This document shows, piece by piece, positions 7,358-8,599 of a stretch of DNA of 8,599 bases. The notes under the pieces were generated by a model. It ran no database searches and was not told the origin of the DNA. It saw nothing but the letters and a program-made list of their open reading frames with translations. Position numbers and translations under genes: made by a program. This DNA comes from JAZLIL01 sp045617405 (GTDB lineage Bacteria; Bacillota; Clostridia; Lachnospirales; Lachnospiraceae): the NCBI GenBank assembly GCA_045617405.1, contig JAZLIL010000122.1, positions 1-8,599 of the forward strand. The letters run 5' to 3'. Position 1 is the stretch's first letter, and each line of letters opens with the position of its first letter.

Positions 7358-8311
7358 GTGTTAACAGAAGTTCTCCCGGATTCCATGATCTTTTCGATGA
7401 TTGCGGGATTTGCAGTGTCATTTGTTTTGATAAAGCTTTTTATGAACCGCCTTCCCCGCGACGCCGGACGTGCGTTTGCAGTGAACGGTCAGCTCTCTGT
7501 CGGAAAACTGAGGGGCGCCGGGCTTATTATGATGATTGCGTTTGCAATCACGGTTCTTCTCTTCGGAAATGTTACCATAGAGAATGTCATCTACATTCTG
7601 GTAATTGAAGCGTCAATGCTTACGGGGTACCTTGACGACAGATCGGGTAAACCGTGGGGAAGAGTGAAAAAGGGACTTGCGGACCTTGTGATTGCGCTTG
7701 CCGGGGCAGTCAATTTTGTATTTTTTAACGGTTCGGTAATAAAGGGCTTCTTCTTTGACTACAGCATTACGATTCCTGCGTGGCTGATGGTTATTATTCT
7801 GGTGGCATTTATCTTCGGATCGATCAATGTGACGAACTGTACTGACGGTGTCGACGGGCTTTGCGGCAGCCTCTGCATAGCATCAATGCTCACGTTTTTC
7901 GTTATTCTTACAAGAACAGCCCCCGGGGTAACGCAGGATTTTGGCGGAATGATTCTTGCAATGTGCGGAATCATTGCAGGTTACCTGGTTTTCAACTGCT
8001 CTCCGAGCGTGCTTCTTATGGGTGATGCCGGATCGCGTGCACTTGGCGTATTTCTTGCCATAGCGGCATTTAAGACTGGAAATCCGCTAAGCTTCATTCC
8101 TGTCTGCTTAGTCATCCTTGTTGACGGCGGACTCGGGTTGATAAAGATCCTTGCGATTAAAATCCTGAAGTTCAATCCCATGAAGAATTTGAGAACCCCG
8201 CTTCACGACCATTTCAGAAAGAATAAGGGATGGTCAGACACTCAGACAGTGGCACGGTTCCTTATTGCACAGTGTTTTATTGCGGTCTGTGTGATTTACC
8301 TGATTTTCTGA
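7358..8311 (+). CDS. mraY: MraY-family phospho-sugar transferase
   Basis: The 317-residue polytopic protein (about 9-10 membrane helices) belongs to the MraY/WecA superfamily, which transfers a phospho-sugar from a UDP-sugar to undecaprenyl phosphate at the inner membrane face. Visible motifs are YLDDRSGK (D93, D94), NVTNCTDGVDGL (157-168), MGDAGSRALG with D223, and RTPLHDHF (279-286) followed by KGWSDTQTVARF. The last motif favours MraY over WecA-type enzymes, but the usual HHH is HDH (D284), and the usual TPTMGG loop reads GKLRGAG (49-55). The gene is not in a division/cell-wall cluster here, so it may be a second MraY or an enzyme with another substrate. The start is GTG: AAGAAGGG (7343-7350) lies 7 bases upstream, an in-frame TAG at 7328 blocks extension, and the next in-frame ATG (7385) has no ribosome binding site. 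It lies 124 bases after the kinase gene with no terminator seen between. Confidence 0.85.
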   Translation: MLTEVLPDSMIFSMIAGFAVSFVLIKLFMNRLPRDAGRAFAVNGQLSVGKLRGAGLIMMIAFAITVLLFGNVTIENVIYILVIEASMLTGYLDDRSGKPWGRVKKGLADLVIALAGAVNFVFFNGSVIKGFFFDYSITIPAWLMVIILVAFIFGSINVTNCTDGVDGLCGSLCIASMLTFFVILTRTAPGVTQDFGGMILAMCGIIAGYLVFNCSPSVLLMGDAGSRALGVFLAIAAFKTGNPLSFIPVCLVILVDGGLGLIKILAIKILKFNPMKNLRTPLHDHFRKNKGWSDTQTVARFLIAQCFIAVCVIYLIF

Positions 8312-8325
8312 GGCATGCAGCCCGG

Positions 8326-8359
8326 ATTCGACGTTTGTTGAAAATCGTATGTTTTTTTT
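8326..8359 (+). terminator. Weak candidate intrinsic terminator after the MraY-like gene
   Basis: An imperfect stem pairs AT, CGA and TTT (8326-8336) with AAA, TCG and AT (8341-8350) around a GTTG loop, with a T-T mismatch and a small internal loop. A run of eight T (8352-8359) follows after one G. The T-run is convincing and the stem is weak. It would separate the MraY-like gene from the transporter gene. Confidence 0.35.
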
Positions 8360-8378
8360 GCTCACGGCGCTAAAAAGT

Positions 8379-8599
8379 ATGAAAAGAATAAACCTATCAA
8401 AAAAGAATAACAGGTGGTGGCTGATAGACAAAGCTTTCATTTCTCTTTTTATCACCGGTATGAGCATTGAACTTTCACATGTTGGAGCAGGCCTTGTCGA
8501 TGGCATGATGGTTGGAAGTTTTCTGGGGCCGGATGCACTGGCAGCAGAAGGAATTGCTCATCCGATATACAGCATTATAGGAATAATGAGTGGAATGCT
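8379..8599 (+). CDS. MATE-family efflux transporter, N-terminal fragment (runs off window)
   Basis: Only the first 73 codons are present; the gene continues past the right edge. After a basic N-terminus (KRINLSKKNNR), residues about 17-40 form the first membrane helix. The stretch VDGMMVGSFLGPDALAAEG and the following AHPIYSIIG closely resemble the start of MATE (multidrug and toxin extrusion) proteins, which export cationic compounds using Na+ or H+ gradients. The family is part of the MOP superfamily, which also includes lipid flippases, so the substrate is open. ATG 8379 is chosen because the similarity begins just after it. An in-frame ATG at 8349 would add ten residues but lies within the terminator-like hairpin. 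Neither start has a clear ribosome binding site, and I saw no clear promoter in the 67-base gap. Confidence 0.8.
   Translation, partial: MKRINLSKKNNRWWLIDKAFISLFITGMSIELSHVGAGLVDGMMVGSFLGPDALAAEGIAHPIYSIIGIMSGM

Noticed and set aside
8349..8378. Earlier in-frame start (ATG 8349) for the MATE transporter
   Set aside because: It overlaps the hairpin and T-run and has no ribosome binding site. The added residues come from the T-run.
1209..8506. Several antisense and alternate-frame open frames of 60-113 codons within the large genes
   Set aside because: All lie opposite or out of phase with well-supported coding sequence and show no family motifs or suitable ribosome binding sites.
1..8599. 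CRISPR array, tRNA, rRNA, toxin-antitoxin or defence system
   Set aside because: No regularly spaced repeats, tRNA-like cloverleaf or recognisable defence-gene motifs were seen on either strand.

Overview
The window looks like a chromosomal stretch from a low- to mid-GC Gram-positive anaerobe, most likely a clostridium of the Lachnospiraceae type. The clues are strong GGAGG-type ribosome binding sites, a promoter with an extended -10 (TGn before the -10 hexamer), a TIGR01906/DUF1461 membrane protein, a clostridial-looking MraY-like protein, and a very long hybrid sensor kinase with a 7TM sensor and HPt domain. The genus cannot be fixed from the sequence alone. All recognisable genes are on the + strand.

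Left part (1-760): a remnant of an IS4-family insertion sequence. Its transposase has an intact N-terminus and an intact C-terminal YREK motif. The middle of the catalytic domain, with the two catalytic aspartates, is missing in frame, so it should be inactive. A terminator-like hairpin lies upstream (46-60). A long inverted repeat (108-120 with 163-176) can pair with the transposase ribosome binding site.

Middle part (808-7233): a good promoter (808-836) and a structured 5' leader precede what looks like one operon. It encodes a four-helix DUF1461 membrane protein, a dCMP deaminase (dCMP to dUMP, thymidylate supply), a type IA topoisomerase (TopB-like) and a 986-residue hybrid histidine kinase. 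Gaps are 48 and 16 bases, and the topoisomerase and kinase genes overlap by ATGA. No internal terminator was seen. The topoisomerase has Gly where the second Asp of the Toprim DxD is usual. The kinase ends with a duplicated helical motif after its HPt domain.

Right part (7358-8599): a GTG-started MraY-family gene (polyprenyl-phosphate phospho-sugar transferase) lies 124 bases after the kinase. A weak terminator follows, then the first 73 codons of a MATE-family transporter that runs off the window. The genes combine nucleotide supply, DNA topology, signal sensing and envelope synthesis. I see no recognisable defence system, CRISPR array, tRNA or rRNA. The most interesting points are the altered Toprim motif, the coupling of a topoisomerase gene to a phosphorelay kinase, the kinase's C-terminal repeat and the two RNA-level structures.
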